This document shows positions 24,418 to 35,237 of a stretch of 64,000 nucleotides of DNA, one piece after another. The notes under the pieces are model-generated. The model made no database searches. It had not been told where the DNA came from and worked only from the letters and a program-made list of their open reading frames with translations. Numbering within the stretch: position 1 is the first letter of the stretch; each line of letters starts with the position of its first letter. Origin of the DNA: Bdellovibrionales bacterium (GTDB lineage Bacteria > Bdellovibrionota > UBA1018 > JADZFF01); NCBI GenBank assembly GCA_020850015.1, contig JADZFF010000103.1, positions 1 to 64,000 of the forward strand. The letters run 5' to 3'. The position numbers and the translations under genes are program-made.

Positions 24418-25452
24418 CTAGTCGCGCTCCCACTTGAAGATCGCTGAGGCCAGGGCCAGCAAGAAGGCCCCCGTGAGGGCCAGCGCGAACAGGTGCCCCT
24501 GGACCTGGGCCAGGCCCGCCCCGTCGTTCATGATGGCCCGCGAGGCCTTCACCAGGTGGGTGAGCGGGAGCTGCCCGGCCGCGGCGCGCACCCAGCCAGG
24601 GGCGCTCTCGAGCGAGAACCAGACCTCCGAGAGAAACATCATGGGCATGGACACGAAGTTCAGGATCCCGTTGGCGAACTCCTCGCTCTGCGTGCGCGAG
24701 GCCACAAGCAGGCCGATCGCAATCATGCTCACGGCCCCGAGCGCGAAAGTGAACCCGAGAAGCGCCAAAGAGCCCCGGCATTCGAATCGGTAAATAAGCC
24801 AGATCGTGCCGTACACGAAGGCCGCTACGCCCACGAGCAGGAGGATCCGCGACAGGATCTGCGCCGACAGGAACTCGAAGGCTGAAACCGGTGTAGCCCT
24901 CAGCCGTTTCAATACGCCGTTCTTCCGGTATCGCACCACCACCCAGCCCACTCCCCAGAGCGCGCTGAACATCAGGTTCATGCCCAATACGCCGGGAAAT
25001 ACCCATTCGACGTACGGGATATCGCGGCCCGACACTGCCTCACGGCTCAGGCCGGCCGCGCTCCCGGCCGCGCCGCCGCCCGAGAGAAGCAGCTTCTCCG
25101 CGAAGTAGCCCTTCGGAGAACTCTCGCTGATCCAGTACCTGGGAGGGCTCGCGCCCGGGTCTAGGAGCAGATCCAGGCGATGGTGGCGCACCCGATCGAG
25201 GCCCCTCTCCGCAGAGTCCACTACGACGAAGCTCGTGTGTTTCGCGGCCAGGAGCTCCGCGAAGGCGGGGCGGGCGGCCTCCGGTCCGCCCACGATCCCC
25301 ACCTGGATGAGCTGCGAAGCGCGCCCGCTGAAGATCAGCGCGAACCCCGCGACGATCAGCAGGGGGAACGCGAGATTCCAGCCCAGCGACGAGCGGTCGC
25401 GGAAGAACTCCCGGTTCCGCGTGCGCATCATCCAAAGAATCCGCCGCATCAT
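24418..25452 (-). CDS. ABC-2 type transporter permease
   Basis: A 344-aa exporter subunit with the ABC-2 layout: a first helix after a charged N-terminus (GWNLAFPLLIVAGFALIF), a large extracytoplasmic domain of about 150 residues, then five helices beginning VEWVFPGVLGMNLMFSALWGVGWVVVRYRKNGVLKRLRATPVSAFEFL, which includes the ABC-2 signature region. It overlaps the upstream ATPase gene by 4 bp. The substrate could be a lipid, drug or polysaccharide; nothing visible decides. Confidence 0.85.
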   Translation of the reverse strand: MMRRILWMMRTRNREFFRDRSSLGWNLAFPLLIVAGFALIFSGRASQLIQVGIVGGPEAARPAFAELLAAKHTSFVVVDSAERGLDRVRHHRLDLLLDPGASPPRYWISESSPKGYFAEKLLLSGGGAAGSAAGLSREAVSGRDIPYVEWVFPGVLGMNLMFSALWGVGWVVVRYRKNGVLKRLRATPVSAFEFLSAQILSRILLLVGVAAFVYGTIWLIYRFECRGSLALLGFTFALGAVSMIAIGLLVASRTQSEEFANGILNFVSMPMMFLSEVWFSLESAPGWVRAAAGQLPLTHLVKASRAIMNDGAGLAQVQGHLFALALTGAFLLALASAIFKWERD

Positions 25453-26363
25453 GCGCGCAGGTCCTTCCCCGTGAGCAGGAGGAAGAGATCCTCGAGGTTC
25501 CGCGAGCGCACGCTCATGCGCGAAAGGTCAAAGCCCCGCTCGAGCAGCGCGCGCACGGTGGCGCTCACGTCCTCGGTCAGGACTTCCACGCCTTCCCCTG
25601 TGTCGAAGGCCTTCCAGGGCAGGCCCGAGAGCGCCGCCGCCCCCGTGGCGCCCGGAAGCACCACCGAGGCGCCGGCGCAGTGTTTGTCGAGCAGTTCGCG
25701 GGGCGTGCCCTCGGCGATGATCTTCCCATGATCCATGATCACCAGGCGATCGCAGAGGATCTGCGCCTCCTCCATGTAGTGGGTGGTGAGGATCACGGTT
25801 TTCCCCCTTGCCCTCACGCGCTGAACGATATCCCAGAGATGGCGTCGGGCTTGCGGGTCGAGCCCCGTGGTGGGCTCGTCCAGAAACACCAGGTCCGGAT
25901 CGTTCACGAGGGCCATGGCCAGCAGCAGTCGCTGCTTCTGCCCCCCCGAGATCTTGCGGTTGTCGCGCTCGAGGATATCGTCCAGCCGGCAGAGCGCGAT
26001 GAGCTCGGCGAGAGGCATGCGCCTCGTGAACAGGTTCGAGAAGAACTCCAGGGTCTCGCGCACCGAAAGATACAGAGGCAGCTCCGTATTCTGGAACTGC
26101 ACGCCCACTTCCTCGCGGAACCCCGGGCCCCGCGCCGCGCCCTTGTAGAGAACCTCGCCCGAAGTGGCGCTCAAGATCCCCTCCGCGATTTCGAGCGTGG
26201 TGGACTTGCCCGCGCCGTTCGGGCCCAAAAGGCCGAAACACTCGCCCGAACGCACGCTGAAGCTCACGCCGTCCACGGCGCGCACCACCCCAGCCTTTCC
26301 CCGGGGCGCGGGATAGATTTTCCGAAGGTCGCGGATCTCAAGCAGCGGCTGCACGCAAGACAT
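25449..26363 (-). CDS. ABC transporter ATP-binding protein (DrrA/CcmA type)
   Basis: A 304-aa ATPase of an ABC-2 exporter. Motifs: Walker A GPNGAGKSTT, Q-loop VQFQNTELP, signature ISGGQKQRLLLAMAL, Walker B LVFLDEPTTGLD and H-loop ILTTHYMEEA. The C-terminal ~90 residues after GTPRELLDKHCAGAS are the variable regulatory extension seen in DrrA-like proteins. It is coupled to the permease by a 4-bp overlap. All catalytic residues are present, unlike the ATPase at 14.1 kb. Confidence 0.9.
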   Translation of the reverse strand: MSCVQPLLEIRDLRKIYPAPRGKAGVVRAVDGVSFSVRSGECFGLLGPNGAGKSTTLEIAEGILSATSGEVLYKGAARGPGFREEVGVQFQNTELPLYLSVRETLEFFSNLFTRRMPLAELIALCRLDDILERDNRKISGGQKQRLLLAMALVNDPDLVFLDEPTTGLDPQARRHLWDIVQRVRARGKTVILTTHYMEEAQILCDRLVIMDHGKIIAEGTPRELLDKHCAGASVVLPGATGAAALSGLPWKAFDTGEGVEVLTEDVSATVRALLERGFDLSRMSVRSRNLEDLFLLLTGKDLRA

Positions 26364-26394
26364 CTACCCCAGGGAAAGCGCGGGAGCCAGCGGC

Positions 26395-27735
26395 TCAGGC
26401 CGCTTGGGCGCCGGAGGCCTTGCTGAGATAGCGCTCGAACCGCTCGCGCTCCTCGGGCCAGATCCGGGCGGCGTCGTACACCAGCCCCTCGGCGCTCTCA
26501 AGGAGCCCGGCCTTGATCGAGGTGCGGATCAGGGTCTCGTACACGACCTGATCCTGGAGACCTGAGCGGAGCAGCCTCCTCCCCTGGTCGATCGTGCGGG
26601 ACACCGTCCCGAGCGCGCTGCCGATCAGGAGATCCATGCTGAGATAGTCCGACCCGCGCTGGTGCTCGGGAGGGAAATCCTTAAGGAAACGCTCGGCCTC
26701 CTGGTGTTTTCCGTGCTCCACCAGGGAAGTGATGATCCGCCTGAGCACGAGCGTGTGTTTGTTCGCCGTGACCGAGGCTTTCTGGAAGACATCAACGGCC
26801 TCCTGAACGCGCTCATTTCCCAGGAAGTGGCGGCCACCCTCGATCAACGCGCGCGAAACGGCTTGCGCCAGGTTCTCGGGCTTGAACTCAAGCCCGGTAT
26901 AGACCTCGAAGTATCGGCCCACGTGATCGAAGTGGCCCGTCTCCACGGCCAGGCTCACGGCGGCGTCGAGCCGGCGCGGGCTCACGGGGAACCTCTCCAG
27001 GAGGACCTTCATCACCTCATAGGCCTCCTCGCAGCGGTACTCCGATCGCAGAAGCTCGAAGAGGCCGGTGAGGCAGCGGTAGTGGATCTCGTTGAAGACC
27101 AGGCCGGCGCGGTAGTGCTCCTCGGCGTCGCGGGGCCGCCCTTCCGCGAGATAGGCTTGGGCGAGATAGTAGTACGCCAGCGCGGGGCGCTCCGAATGGA
27201 TTGTGGCCTCGGTGAAGAGCAGCGTGGCGTTGTCGAACTCCTTGCGCGCGAGCGCCGCCTTTCCGCGCTCGATCCGGGCGATATAGGGGCCCGGGTGCAG
27301 CTTCGCCGTCACCGACTGAAACAGGTAGTCGCGCAGACCCTCATGCGTGAAGGGCTTCAGAACGTAGCGGTCCACGTCCTCCTCGGCGGCCTCGGCCACA
27401 ACAGACTGCGAGGAGTTCACGGTTACGAGCACGAAGAGCCGGTCGCGCCCCTCGGGGTGCAGGCGTTTCAGCAGAGGGGCGAGCCTCAGGCCGCAGGTCC
27501 CTGCCAGGTGATAGTCGCAGATCACGATGTGCGGCCGGTGGTCGGCCATGGCCTCCACGGCCGCGGCGAACCCGTTCACGACCTTCAGGTGGGGTGGCCG
27601 GGCCCCCAGCTCCTGGAGCACGCGCGTGATGCAGGCCCGGGTGGATGGACCCACATCGGCCACAAGCACCCTGCGGGCACCCAGCCACTCGGCGACGGCC
27701 TGCTCTTTAGGATCACGGTCCTGGCGCTGAAACAC
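26395..27735 (-). CDS. Response regulator receiver domain fused to TPR repeats
   Basis: Residues ~20-150 form a CheY-like receiver: RRVLVADVGPSTR, phospho-acceptor Asp in HIVICDYHLAG, LFVLVTVNSS and conserved Lys in YVLKPFT. Only one of the usual two acidic pocket residues is clear (ADV). Residues ~155-440 are tetratricopeptide-like helix pairs (RGKAALARKEFDNATLLFTEA, AYYYLAQAYLAEGRPRDAEEHYRAGL). No DNA-binding or enzymatic domain is present, so output is probably protein-protein interaction. No cognate kinase is adjacent. Start is GTG at 27735. Confidence 0.85.
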   Translation of the reverse strand: MFQRQDRDPKEQAVAEWLGARRVLVADVGPSTRACITRVLQELGARPPHLKVVNGFAAAVEAMADHRPHIVICDYHLAGTCGLRLAPLLKRLHPEGRDRLFVLVTVNSSQSVVAEAAEEDVDRYVLKPFTHEGLRDYLFQSVTAKLHPGPYIARIERGKAALARKEFDNATLLFTEATIHSERPALAYYYLAQAYLAEGRPRDAEEHYRAGLVFNEIHYRCLTGLFELLRSEYRCEEAYEVMKVLLERFPVSPRRLDAAVSLAVETGHFDHVGRYFEVYTGLEFKPENLAQAVSRALIEGGRHFLGNERVQEAVDVFQKASVTANKHTLVLRRIITSLVEHGKHQEAERFLKDFPPEHQRGSDYLSMDLLIGSALGTVSRTIDQGRRLLRSGLQDQVVYETLIRTSIKAGLLESAEGLVYDAARIWPEERERFERYLSKASGAQAA

Positions 27736-27823
27736 GGTCGGACACCCCCACCGTTCTCATCGGCGGAACTCCAGGAGCTCAGGAGATGTCAGCGGGTTGG
27801 CGGAGCTGGGGGCGGCCGGGGAC

Positions 27824-28681
27824 TTACGACTTGTCGTCGCCCCGGTGCTCCCCCGAGGCGAGGTCCGGATTCTCTTGCCGCACAGCGTCGAAATAACTTT
27901 TCAGACCCGCCTGCTCGCGGTCTCCGAGGGGTGGCATCCCCGTCACGCCGTCGTGGGTGGGAAGCGTTCGGCGGAAACCGAGCAGCTTTTTGGAAAGCGT
28001 ATCGCCCATCGGCCAGTCGCTTCGGCCATGGCAACCCATGCAGGTCTTCACGAACAGTCGCTCGCCCCGCATGCGGCGCGGATCCGAGCGGTTCTTCAGG
28101 AACACGCTCGGGAACTGCTGGCGGTAGTTCGCAAGCTCGATCTCCACGAGCCCCGGCACGAAGTAGCTCTCCACCGGAAGCAGCTCCTGCTGCATCTCGC
28201 GTGAGCCGGTGTTGGCCACGACCGTCCGGATGGGCCCGCCGTCGGCGATGGCCACTCCGTTGCGTTTCAGCGCGAGCACGATCGGATATTTATTGATGAA
28301 AGACCGCGGAAGAATGGATCGTGCGCCCTCGCCGCTCTTGAGCACCACGAGATCGATCTCGAAAGACCGGGCCTCCGGCGAAGCCTCGAGCGCGGGATTG
28401 ATCAGGTCGGTGATGAGCACGCCCTGCCAGGAGGAGGAATCCTGCTGGGGAGCCGCGCGCCCCTGAATCGCGCTCTGTTTCAAAGCGCGCAGGTCCTCGA
28501 CCCGGTATTCCCGAAGGGGAACCACGCGCCCGGCCTGACGCACGGAAAGCCGGAGCACGGGCCGCGAGGGCGACTCCTCAGCCCGGGTATCCCCCGAAAA
28601 CGTGAAGACGAGACCCAGAAGAAGGAGGCTGGCCCCTAACACGGGCCCCTTTCCGAACTTTTCCACTCCTTTATTGTGCAC
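27824..28681 (-). CDS. Exported mono-heme cytochrome c with N-terminal Moco-oxidoreductase-like domain
   Basis: A 285-aa exported protein. A hydrophobic signal (VLGASLLLLGLVFTFSGDTRA) is followed by ~150 residues that resemble the fold of sulfite-oxidase-type molybdopterin domains (VLRLSVRQAGRVVPLREYRVEDLRAL, SWQGVLITDLINPAL), but with no recognisable cofactor-binding Cys. Then comes one heme site CMGCHGRSDWPMGD with MPPLGD downstream as the probable Met ligand. It may be an electron-transfer protein. The start is uncertain: GTG at 28681, or a GTG 8 codons after an AAAGGAG stretch. It is divergent from rimP. Confidence 0.65.
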   Translation of the reverse strand: MHNKGVEKFGKGPVLGASLLLLGLVFTFSGDTRAEESPSRPVLRLSVRQAGRVVPLREYRVEDLRALKQSAIQGRAAPQQDSSSWQGVLITDLINPALEASPEARSFEIDLVVLKSGEGARSILPRSFINKYPIVLALKRNGVAIADGGPIRTVVANTGSREMQQELLPVESYFVPGLVEIELANYRQQFPSVFLKNRSDPRRMRGERLFVKTCMGCHGRSDWPMGDTLSKKLLGFRRTLPTHDGVTGMPPLGDREQAGLKSYFDAVRQENPDLASGEHRGDDKS

Positions 28682-28696
28682 CGAGGGGTGGCGGTC

Positions 28697-28726
28697 TTGT
28701 CAAGAATTGACCTTTTTTGTCAATAA
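28697..28726 (+). promoter_or_regulatory. Possible promoter/operator upstream of rimP operon
   Basis: TTGTCA with CAATAA after 18 bp is a weak promoter match for the plus strand. The same stretch contains GTCAA-GAA-TTGAC, a perfect inverted repeat, and two direct TTGTCAA copies 20 bp apart. The minus-strand cytochrome gene could share these sites. Inferred only. Confidence 0.25.
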
Positions 28727-28804
28727 TTTGCAGCAGCTCATCCTTGGCTTAGCCTTCTCACCTGTGCTACAGGCAGGGAGTTCCCTAGGATGTTCACTCA
28801 ACGG

Positions 28805-28831
28805 AGTGGGCCTCGAGCCCGCTTTTTTTTT
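28805..28831 (+). terminator. Intrinsic-terminator-like element in the rimP-nusA-infB leader
   Basis: AGTGGGC-CTCGA-GCCCGCT forms a 7-bp stem (one G-U wobble) with a 5-nt loop, followed directly by eight more T residues, ending 18 nt before the rimP start codon. No plus-strand gene lies just upstream for it to terminate, so it most likely attenuates the operon that encodes NusA. A competing weak hairpin ACTC-AACG-GAGT overlaps its 5' arm. Confidence 0.6.
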
Positions 28832-28849
28832 GCTTAAAATTCCGAGGAT

Positions 28850-29560
28850 ATGAACCTCGCCACTCCCCAAGGCGCCGTGGAGGCTCCATCGATGAATCGC
28901 ACGAATCAGGACGCGCAAGCCGCCCTTGAATTCGCGCGCGCCGCAGAGGCGGAACTCTGGCACGTGACGTCCCAGGGACTGGCTCCGCTTGGCTACGACG
29001 TCGTCGCGGTCGAGGTGATCGCCAGCCGTCAAAAAAAGCTCAGCGTCTACATCGACCGCACCGACGGCGCGGGGGTGGGAATCGAGGACTGCGTGCTGGC
29101 CACGAAGGCCCTGGATCCCGTGCTCGACGCCGCCCCCGAGGTCGCGAAGGTTTTCAAGGGCGCCTACGAGCTCGAGGTTTCGTCGCCCGGCCTGGAGCGC
29201 CCCCTGCGGCGCCCGGTCGATTTCGAGAAATTTCAGGGAAAGCGGGCCCGCATCCACGTGCTCCGTCCGCTGACTCCGGAGGAAACGGGCAACGCCGCCT
29301 ACCAGGCGCGCAACCCCCGTCAGAAGAACTACCTGGGTTTCCTCGCGGGGTTCCGCGGGGATTCGGTCCTGCTTCGGGTCGTTCCCGACAGCGGCCCCGC
29401 TCCCTCCCTGAAGGGGCGCAAACCCGGAAAATCCGCCCGCAAGGCCGCCGCCGAGAGCGTGCCCGCGGGTGAGGAACTCAGGATCCCCTTCGCGCTCGTG
29501 GGCAAAGCCCATCTGGAGCCCGAGTTGGATCCCGACCTCGACGACGAAAGGAAGAAGTGA
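28850..29560 (+). CDS. rimP: Ribosome maturation factor RimP
   Basis: Assists 30S ribosomal subunit maturation. Family features are GYDVVAVEVIASRQKKLSVYIDR, GVGIEDCVLATKALDPVLDAA, YELEVSSPGLERPLRRPVDF and GKRARIHVLRPL. At 236 aa it is longer than the usual ~155 because the C-terminal SH3-like part holds an insertion (about residues 145-205) with a Lys/Arg-rich GRKPGKSARKAAA segment. It is followed 3 bp later by nusA, the standard gene order. The leader holds the terminator-like element described separately. Confidence 0.93.
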   Translation: MNLATPQGAVEAPSMNRTNQDAQAALEFARAAEAELWHVTSQGLAPLGYDVVAVEVIASRQKKLSVYIDRTDGAGVGIEDCVLATKALDPVLDAAPEVAKVFKGAYELEVSSPGLERPLRRPVDFEKFQGKRARIHVLRPLTPEETGNAAYQARNPRQKNYLGFLAGFRGDSVLLRVVPDSGPAPSLKGRKPGKSARKAAAESVPAGEELRIPFALVGKAHLEPELDPDLDDERKK

Positions 29561-29563
29561 GCC

Positions 29564-30994
29564 ATGTCCCTGAATCCCACCGAACTCGCGCGAGTGATTG
29601 AGGCCGTCGGCAAAGACCGCGGCATCAAGCGGGAGATCATCGTAGGCGCCCTGGAGCAGGCCATGCTGAGCGCCGCCCAGAAGAAGTACGGCGCGAACGC
29701 CATCATGGAGGCGCACTACAACACCGACTCGGGCGAGATCGACGTGTTCCTCTTCAAGAAGGTCGTCGATAGCGACGACGCCATGCTCGAGGAGGCCGAG
29801 GAGATCAAGATCGAGAACGCCAAGGAGCTCGACCCCGAGGTCCAGATCGGCGACGAGATCGGCATCAAGGTCGAGGCGAGCTTCGGCCGCATCGACGCGC
29901 AGACCGCCAAACAGGTGATCTTCCAGAAGGTGCGCGACGCCGAGCGCGAGATCATCTTCAATGAGTACATCACGCGCAAGGGCGAGATCATCACCGGCAT
30001 CGCCCGCCGCATCGAGCGCGGGAACCTGGTGATCGACCTCGGCAAGACGGACGCCCTCCTGCCCCGCCGCCACATCATCCCCGGCGAGACCTTCCGACCG
30101 GGCGATCGCGTGCAGGCCTACCTGATGGACGTGATGCTCTCCACCCGCGGCCCGCAGATCTACCTGAGCCGCACGGTGCCCGAGTACCTCATCAAGCTGT
30201 TCGAGATGGAAGTGCCCGAGATGCGCGACGGCATCATCGAGGTGAAGGCCTGCGCCCGTGAGCCGGGGGCGCGCTGCAAGATCGCCGTCATCTCCAAGGA
30301 CAGCGACATCGATCCGGTGGGCGCATGCGTGGGGATGAAGGGCGTGCGCGTGCAGGCCGTCATCCAGGAGCTCAAGGGCGAGAAGATCGACATCATCCCC
30401 TGGAGCGACAACCCCATCGTGTTCGTGCGCTCGGCGCTCGCGCCGGCCGACATCTCGTCGATCCGCGTGGACGAGCGCAACGGCGCCATGGAGATCATGG
30501 TCGAGGACGACCAGCTCTCGCTGGCCATCGGCCGCAAGGGTCAGAACGTGCGCCTGGCGGCCCAGCTCACCGGCTGGCGCCTGGACATCATCTCGAAGTC
30601 CAAGCTTTCGAAGCGGACGGAGGAGGCGGTGTTCAACCTTCAGCACATCGAGGGCGTGACCGACACCCTGGCGCAGGCCATCTACCAGGCAGGTTATCTG
30701 AACCTTAAACAGGTAGCCGACGGCGAGCTGACCGCGCTCATGAAGATTCCGGGCTTCGACAACGAGGAAGCCGCCAAGGGACTCAAGGCGAAGGCCGCGG
30801 CCGTGGTGGAAAAGGTGGGCGATCTGCTCGCCGGCCCCGCCAGCGCGGGTGGGCCATCAGACAAGGGATCCTTCACCGCTCAGCCGATGATGCGCGATGC
30901 GAAGCAGCTCGCCGAAGAGCGCCTGAAGGAAATGCTGAAGCAAGACGCTGCCAAGTCCACGGGGAATGCCGGCAACGAGGGGGAGTCCCGGTAG
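29564..30994 (+). CDS. nusA: Transcription termination/antitermination protein NusA
   Basis: RNA-polymerase-bound factor controlling pausing, termination and antitermination. In order: N-terminal RNAP-binding domain (residues ~1-130), S1 domain (GEIITGIARRIERGNLVIDLGKTDALLPRRH), two KH domains (CKIAVISKDSDIDPVGACVGMKGVRVQAV and LAIGRKGQNVRLAAQLTGWRLDI), and one helix-hairpin-helix region (EGVTDTLAQAIYQAGYLNLKQVADGE). At 476 aa it has about the usual length. Its own gene lies behind a leader terminator, consistent with the autoregulation known in other bacteria. Confidence 0.96.
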   Translation: MSLNPTELARVIEAVGKDRGIKREIIVGALEQAMLSAAQKKYGANAIMEAHYNTDSGEIDVFLFKKVVDSDDAMLEEAEEIKIENAKELDPEVQIGDEIGIKVEASFGRIDAQTAKQVIFQKVRDAEREIIFNEYITRKGEIITGIARRIERGNLVIDLGKTDALLPRRHIIPGETFRPGDRVQAYLMDVMLSTRGPQIYLSRTVPEYLIKLFEMEVPEMRDGIIEVKACAREPGARCKIAVISKDSDIDPVGACVGMKGVRVQAVIQELKGEKIDIIPWSDNPIVFVRSALAPADISSIRVDERNGAMEIMVEDDQLSLAIGRKGQNVRLAAQLTGWRLDIISKSKLSKRTEEAVFNLQHIEGVTDTLAQAIYQAGYLNLKQVADGELTALMKIPGFDNEEAAKGLKAKAAAVVEKVGDLLAGPASAGGPSDKGSFTAQPMMRDAKQLAEERLKEMLKQDAAKSTGNAGNEGESR

Positions 30995-31027
30995 GTGAAT
31001 ACTCCGGGAGCTCAGGAGAACACGCGA

Positions 31028-33835
<2,808 letters not shown>

Positions 33836-33846
33836 GGCAAGATCAG

Positions 33847-34242
33847 GTGGACGCCACTCGCAGAGCGCGCGTCGAGGCGCTGATCCTCGAGGAGCTGACC
33901 GTGCTCATCCGCCGCGGGATCAAGGACCCGCGGGTGGACGGGGCCTCCGTGACTCGGGTGGAGCTCACCGAGGACGCGCGCCAGGCCACGGTGTACGTCT
34001 CCGCGCTGGGCTTCGACGCCCTCCCCGCGGACGACGACACGCTCGCGCGCTGCGTGGAAGGCCTGAGCTCCGCGGCGGGTTTCCTTCGCCGGAAGCTCGG
34101 GCCCTCGCTCCAGATCCGGCACATCCCGGAGCTCCTGTTCCGCGCGGACCGCGGGCTTTCGAACACTCTTCGCGTGGAGGAGTTGCTCCGCCAGCTTGAA
34201 GCCGAGAAAGCGGGCAGGAAATCCGATCCCGAGGGAGCCTGA
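33847..34242 (+). CDS. rbfA: Ribosome-binding factor RbfA
   Basis: Cold-shock 30S maturation factor. The 131-aa protein has the KH-like RbfA fold: ARVEALILEELTVLIRRGIKDPRVDGASVTRVELTEDARQATVYVS, then GFLRRKLGPSLQIRHIPELLFRADRGLSNTLRVEELLRQL. The start is GTG at 33847, 11 bp after infB. Order infB-rbfA-truB is classic. Confidence 0.93.
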   Translation: MDATRRARVEALILEELTVLIRRGIKDPRVDGASVTRVELTEDARQATVYVSALGFDALPADDDTLARCVEGLSSAAGFLRRKLGPSLQIRHIPELLFRADRGLSNTLRVEELLRQLEAEKAGRKSDPEGA

Positions 34243-34246
34243 GCCC

Positions 34247-35233
34247 GTGTCCACCGAGCCGGGCGGCGTCCTGCTCGTCGACAAGCCCGAAGGCCTGACC
34301 TCCTTCGACGTCGTGGCCCGCGTGAAGGGCGCCTTCCGCGCCGGACAGAAGATTCAGCGCTCGCGCGACCTCCCGAAGTTCGGGCACGGGGGCACGCTCG
34401 ATCCCTTCGCCACGGGGCTGCTCGTGGTGGCCGTGGGAAGCGGCACCAAGCTCGCGCGTTATTTCCTCGGATCGCGCAAGGAATACCGGTTCACGATGCG
34501 GTTCGGCGCCACGAACGCGGCCGGCGACCGCACGGAACCCGTGACCCAGACCACCGACCAGCTTCCCCCTTCCCTGGCGGCGATCCGCGCGGAAGCTGCG
34601 GCGCTTGCGGCGTTGAATCCTTACCCGCAGGTGCCGCCCATGCATTCGGCGAAGAAGCGCGACGGGAAGCGGCTCTACGAGCTCGCGCGCGAGGGCATCG
34701 AGGTGGATCGCGAAGCCGTGCCCGTTCGCCTGCACCGGCTGGAGATCCAGAGCTATGAGCCGCCCTTGGCCTCGGGCGAGGTGGCCTGCTCGGCGGGCAC
34801 CTATATCCGCGTGCTGGCGCAGGACCTGGGGCGCCGGCTGGGGAGCCTGGCCCTGCTCGAAGCGCTCAGCCGGACCGCGAGCGGGAGCTTCCGACTGGAG
34901 GACGCCCTGCCCCTCGATGAAGTGAGGGAACGCCTCGCCTCCGGGCTCGCTCCCGAAGGGCTTTCCTGCTGGCGCCCGCTCAACACCCTCCTGGCCGGCA
35001 TGGACTCCGTGGATGCGGAGCTTTCCGAGGCGCGGGACCTCGTGCAGGGTAGGCAGGGCGCCCTCCCCGTCCTGGCCCGGCGGGCCCGGAATCCGGAGGG
35101 CGCGGGAGCCGATCTCGGGCCAGATTCACGGATGGCCATCTTCTGCGCGAAACGGCTGATCGCCGTGGCCCACTGCGCGCCCGAGCAGGGTTGGGGCCTG
35201 GAGCGGGTGTTCCCGGAAAACCTCCCGGCCTGA
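34247..35233 (+). CDS. truB: tRNA pseudouridine(55) synthase TruB
   Basis: Forms pseudouridine 55 in the T-loop of tRNAs. Motifs: GGVLLVDKPEGLTSFDVVARVK, the catalytic Asp in KFGHGGTLDPFATGLLVVAVG, YRFTMRFGATNAAGDRT, PPMHSAKKRDGKRLYELAREG and the RVLAQDLGRRLG segment. The GTG at 34247 (with GAGGGAG upstream) gives 328 aa; the track start at 34196 overlaps rbfA. The C-terminal ~100 residues include a PUA-like domain. Last gene of the operon; converges within 5 bp on the next gene. Confidence 0.94.
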   Translation: MSTEPGGVLLVDKPEGLTSFDVVARVKGAFRAGQKIQRSRDLPKFGHGGTLDPFATGLLVVAVGSGTKLARYFLGSRKEYRFTMRFGATNAAGDRTEPVTQTTDQLPPSLAAIRAEAAALAALNPYPQVPPMHSAKKRDGKRLYELAREGIEVDREAVPVRLHRLEIQSYEPPLASGEVACSAGTYIRVLAQDLGRRLGSLALLEALSRTASGSFRLEDALPLDEVRERLASGLAPEGLSCWRPLNTLLAGMDSVDAELSEARDLVQGRQGALPVLARRARNPEGAGADLGPDSRMAIFCAKRLIAVAHCAPEQGWGLERVFPENLPA

Positions 35234-35237
35234 GCCC

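Noticed and set aside
28700-30646. 648-aa minus-strand ORF
   Set aside because: Antisense to rimP and nusA. No family features.
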